64,000 bases of DNA, taken from Tethya wilhelma. Lineage: Eukaryota > Porifera > Demospongiae > Tethyida > Tethyidae. Shown in pieces: positions 41,801 to 47,068 of the stretch. Made by a program: the position numbers and the translations under genes. Every line of letters starts with the position of its first letter. The first letter of the stretch is position 1. Location: NCBI GenBank assembly GCA_964030475.1, contig CAXIPT010000002.1, positions 5,454,051 through 5,518,050 on the forward strand, in the 5' to 3' direction. The notes beneath the pieces were generated by a model. That model had not been told where the DNA came from and ran no database searches. It was given only the letters and a program-made list of their open reading frames with translations.

Positions 41801-44800
41801 GTGCATGCATGATTGTGCATGTGTGTGGGCAATATATATTCATATACTGTACTTGGAAGACGGAGAAAACCAATCTTCACGCAAACTAGAGGTTTCACAG
41901 ACATATTTGATTTAGTGTAACTATATAGCTGTATATAGCAATACAGCTACAATTGAAGTGGCTGGCTCAATACTTTACTGCTCAACATGTCAGTCAACAC
42001 TTCCAGCAAACAAGCAGCATTTCTAGGCAGTGGATTCACACACATCATTCGCTCCGATCTAAGATGCTTCGTGAAACTTGACGACTTAGAGAATGGAAGG
42101 TTCGGAATGGCTGGGCCAACAATTGTTCCTTTGAACGAAGAATGTTGCAACGGTGATCATTACTTCGGAGTATACCACAGCCAGCCTATAGGTGCAGTGG
42201 AAGAAGGAGAATATGAATCTTTTTACGTCTTGAAGGGAGACAAATTCACTTCCGTGAGAAACTTAAGGACAGCTTCTGGCGCCAAGACAAGCACCCTGGC
42301 TCCTGAATGCAGGGGAGGAGACTTCTACATTGCTACGTCCAAGTATCTCAAGACGTCAGTTTGCCCAGTTTTTATCATCATACGACAAGACACGTTTGAA
42401 GCGTACAGTAATCTGGAAGACGCCACGCCAGCAGTTTTCGACTTTGCCAATGAGCCAGGTCCTTATAATCTTCACGAGAACATGAAAGGGGGTCAGTATT
42501 ACTGGGCAACACAGAGTAGAATTGATAACAGTACAGAGTACTTCATGGCAAAGATGGATGAAGAAGGAGCTGTAATAGTCCATCGCACTCAAAACCTGAT
42601 CACAGATGAGGGAGGTGAAGATTTTACCTTGGCTGAATCTGTCTGCAACCTCCTACCAGGTGGACTCACTTTCAAAATGAACGGCGAATGGAGTTTCCTG
42701 GAATCTTTCGTTGCCCAAACAGGTGGCACTAAATTTTGGACCTTTCCCAAAACTATTGTTGGCTTCGACAAGAAAGCTCTTGAGAGTGTACAAAAAGAAT
42801 GGACAGACAAGTACATGTATTCATTTGAAAAGGGAGCGGAGATTGGCCTTGTTGGAGCAATGATTGAGTCGTCAATCAAAAAGCACTTCAACATTGCTCT
42901 CTCTTACAAGGAAAACGAAACGGTAAAGCCAGCTTCAAACGAGGCATTCCAAGTTTCAAGCACACTTTTTCCAGAGGAAAAGATCTACACATGGCAGTAT
43001 TGTATAAGATCAAAGGAAGGAGAACAAGTGGTCGCATACACACCTCACCTTTCTACAACTACTACTGACACCCCACCAAACTTTAACACAGAAGAGTAGA
43101 AAGATGAAAAGATTTAAATGCAAATAGTCTCCAATTGCTAGTTTTTATCTTATTTTCAATAATTCACAATATTACAGTATTATACTTATTGTTGTGTTTA
43201 TAGACTCTGAGCTGAACTGTTTATAGACTTTGAGCTGAGTTATAGACTAGCTACAGTGTAGTTTGCTTTGGAATTGAAAAGTTTACAAAGTAAATTAAGA
43301 TATAATTACATGTTATACCGTAAATCGTGAAAATTTGTAGTCGCTAAATTTTTGTAGTCGCTGCAGACTACGAAAATTAAACGCACAAAAAATTGCAAAA
43401 TAGTGGGTGGGGCTGCGTAAAGCGCCGATAATACGAAAATTATTCAACACGAAAATTTAACGTACGAAAAATTTTTAACACAAAAATTTCGCGATTTATG
43501 GTATACTGTAGAGTAATTCCACAACGAATGCACATCAAAGCTAAGGTATACATCAAGAATGCAGTCCTCATAGCGAGAAGTCATAAACACTTCATTTCAA
43601 CCATTAATTACTAGCTTCTACACCTACATTTATACCAAACACAATTTCCAGATGAACATAAAAAAGTTGCATCGCAATAGATTAAGTGTTTGTAAGGTTG
43701 TGTAAATTGCACACAAAGCGCCTGAGGTTTGCTTAATATAATACCCAGTTGAGAAGGATGCAAGTGCTACTTTTATACATGTTCCAAAAATTTATACGCT
43801 GTAAGTAGCCATGTCTATGCTCCTTACAAAGGTGTTAGCAACTGCTATATAGCAAGTTTTCTCCATGGTTTACTGGCTGTACAAGTAGCAATGGATGGTA
43901 AATGCCGAGATACAATAAAATACCATTAGTAAATACTGTGGTTTACCAAACGATTCAGCAATTTCAGCGTGGATTTTCCGCTCTCATCCACCCGGGATAA
44001 CATGTCATGATTATTAAAAAAACTGACCATACACTCCATGTCAATGTAAATTACATACAAGGATATAAGCGCATTCACACAGGTATATTGCTCAGAGTAA
44101 GAGAGATAACTAAAACAAACAAACAAACAAACAAAAAACGAACAAAAATTGGTTTACCTTGCAGCAAATTCGATAGCAGTGGCAGGAACTCCTGGTAGAG
44201 TTGCTCGTGACTCCCTCCGCCAATGGACCTGAAGAGAGCTCTCAGGAGGAGGAAATAGTTGCAAGGCTCTTGAGTCGTGTTGGCTAGAGACATGGAACGA
44301 TTCACTATGGTGTGGAGGTGTGGCTGGGGAGGAGTGAGGGGAGAGGGTGGGAGGGTGTGTGAAATGTGAAGGGAGAGGGTGTGAGGGTGTGAGGGTGTGA
44401 GAGGTAAGAAATGGTTACCTTGAGCATGAGTTCATTCTCCTGTGCAAAGAGTGTAACAGACCCAAAGACCAATTTGAACAGCTTCAGGTAGAGATTAGAC
44501 CGCTCCATATTCTCACCCATACTGTCCATACGCTAGAGAGAAGAAAACACACACACAAAAAAAAGTTACCACGTAGCTAGAAATTTTCGAGGAATAAAAT
44601 TTTCATGGAAAGGCGATTGCTAAACTTTTCGATATTTTAAATTTTGCGGGTAAAATTTTTGTGTATTGCCAACGATCCACAAAAACAGTGAAATTTATAC
44701 TCCTCCAAAAATTTACATTATATTGGGAAGGGGAAAAAATATGTACACTGTACCCACGCACATGTGCACACACACACACACACACACACCTTTAAAAGAA

Positions 44801-45517
44801 AGTCCAATAGAATTGAAGCAAAAGTAGCAGAGGTGGTTGAATTGGCCAGGAAGGAGTTGGGGATGATTTGTAGGGCATAGTTGGTCTGTATTCTCTCCAC
44901 GAGGTACTCTATCATCTCAGTGAAGATCTCCTTGAACATCGTCATACTCATCATTGTGAACTGGAAAGGACAAAAACATTTACTATAAACGTAAAATAAT
45001 TATCACTAAATGTCATACAAATTTTGCCTGTGTATGTACAAACATTTAGTTCTATATACTGTATATGCTACTGTAGGCAGGGGCCACAAGAGTCATGCAA
45101 GACAATACAAAATAGAGGACTAACCACTCCTGCAAAATGTTCCAAAACCTCTTTCTCTTCTTTAGTCTTCACTGTTTGACAACTGGAAGAGGGAAAAAAT
45201 GAAACATATACCATTTCATACAGCAATTTCTGATTTTGTATGACCACCAAAACAAAAAAGTAAAACGATTATCACGAATCACGATTTTCACTATACAAAT
45301 GTATACATAATATTACGTACATATAATATTATTGTGACAGCATAAAAATGAATTGCTGTACACTTATCATGTCTTACTTGGCACTGCGGAGGATGTGGGT
45401 GCCACTGGGTGTGCTTGTGACACGATAGATGTCCAGAGCTACCAGACCATGTTTAAAGAGACGGACAAACTGCTCTGTTTCATGAGGTAAGAACACTTTA
45501 GGAGCTTGAGCAGCTGA

Positions 45518-45558
<41 letters not shown>

Positions 45559-47023
45559 TACGTAAAACAAACAATAGCTCATGCAATCGACAAACAGACA
45601 GATGTAACTCACAGAAGTCCACAGCTGATCCTGGTATCTTGCAGGAGCCAGCTCCCCAAGTGATGGTCTTCATTCCACACACCAGTGTCTTCACTATCCC
45701 TCTACAGTCAGCCACAGAGAGAGGGATGGGCTGAGACAAAGACACACCTGGGATGAAACAGAGGGGAGAGAAAGTGAAATAGCTTTAATGTGATCATAAT
45801 ACAAAACACATGGTTTGACTGGTAAAGGGTGGCTATATAATTATAGGCACTAACAGAATCTTGCTTTTTAATGGTGCTTGAAACATTATTTGTAAATCGG
45901 CTTAATAAATCAGTTGATACACATTCAAGTTAGAGCAAGAAAATAAATGTTCAACTGAATACAAACAGACTTTAGTTATACATGGTGGCATTATTTCTGA
46001 CACAATTTAAGTGTGCCAACTGACCACTGCTCCCAGCTGCTGCAGTGGCTCCAGTTGTTGAGCCAGAGAGTGACGGATGTGAGGACTACTTCTTGGTCCC
46101 TCCCTCCTCTCCCTGGCCACTCCCACTGGCTCCACCCACTTCCTGTGGCGTAGGACTGGCAAGATCAGAGGGGGACTGAGATTGGCTGGAAACAAAAAAC
46201 AATAAATAATGTTAGCATCTTCTAAAAATTTTTGAACATTTTAAGCACAAAATTTTAAAGTTTTAGAACATAATATTATTACACATTTCTTACCACTGAG
46301 CAAATATCTCTGGTATCTTGTAGTCTGCGATGAACTGAAACTTAAGAATGAACACCTCCATCATACGCATGAGGATATCACGACCCTGGAATGGGACACA
46401 ACCATAAACATAATATATGTACTACCTAAAAATTTCTGTGACTTGAAATTAGAATGGGACACAAGCACAGATGTAACATAAAAAGGTTTGTGAAATTCAC
46501 TAAGCACCATACACACACTCTCTCTCTCTTTCTCTCACAGACTCTCATGACATTTATATAAGCACCCCCCCTCCCATACACACACACATTCTCTCTCTCC
46601 CTCACCGATGGTTCCTGCTCTGCCTTCTGTCTGATGCACTCCACGAGATTCAACAACAGTTTACAAGACATGGTCTGTATGCTCACTGGCAGAGTGTCGT
46701 CATGAACGTTCTTGGAAAACAGATGAACTGCCAGCGAGAGATGAGGCAGGGGAAGATTGGTTCGTATGTGATGCACCAAATCGGCCAAGATGCTATAAGC
46801 TAGCGAGCGGACAGTATCTTTGGTGGTCCAGCCAGAACCAATGAGGAGGTTTTCATCAAACAGTTGATCGATGCAAGTTATGAAGCGATTTCTTAGATCT
46901 GTGGCTAGGATGTGTCTGGCTGCTATGAGGAGCTCTCTTCTGAGATGAGCCACTTCTTGAGGACAGTTCTTGAGGAGAGAGAGCATTCCTTGGACCATGT
47001 TGTGAGCATAGGAGCTCACCTAG

Positions 47024-47068
<45 letters not shown>

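Larger units (their letters stand above)
35831..41980. repeat. Tandem segmental duplication of about 3.1 kb (TRRAP exons 19-20 plus a nested gene)
   Basis: The left unit (35831-38868) and right unit (38869-41980) are collinear but diverged by substitutions and indels. The junction is visible: 38810-38868 matches 41922-41980 just upstream of the gene at 41987, and at 38869 the sequence switches to GTGGGTCTATTTTGCTCGGA, which also starts the left unit beside a (GT)n tract. The level of difference indicates a real, older duplication and not an assembly copy. Confidence 0.9.

Noticed and set aside
38894..41980. The 3.1-kb duplication as an assembly artefact
   Set aside because: The copies differ by many substitutions and indels, including in the nested genes, unlike the two apparently identical repeats elsewhere.
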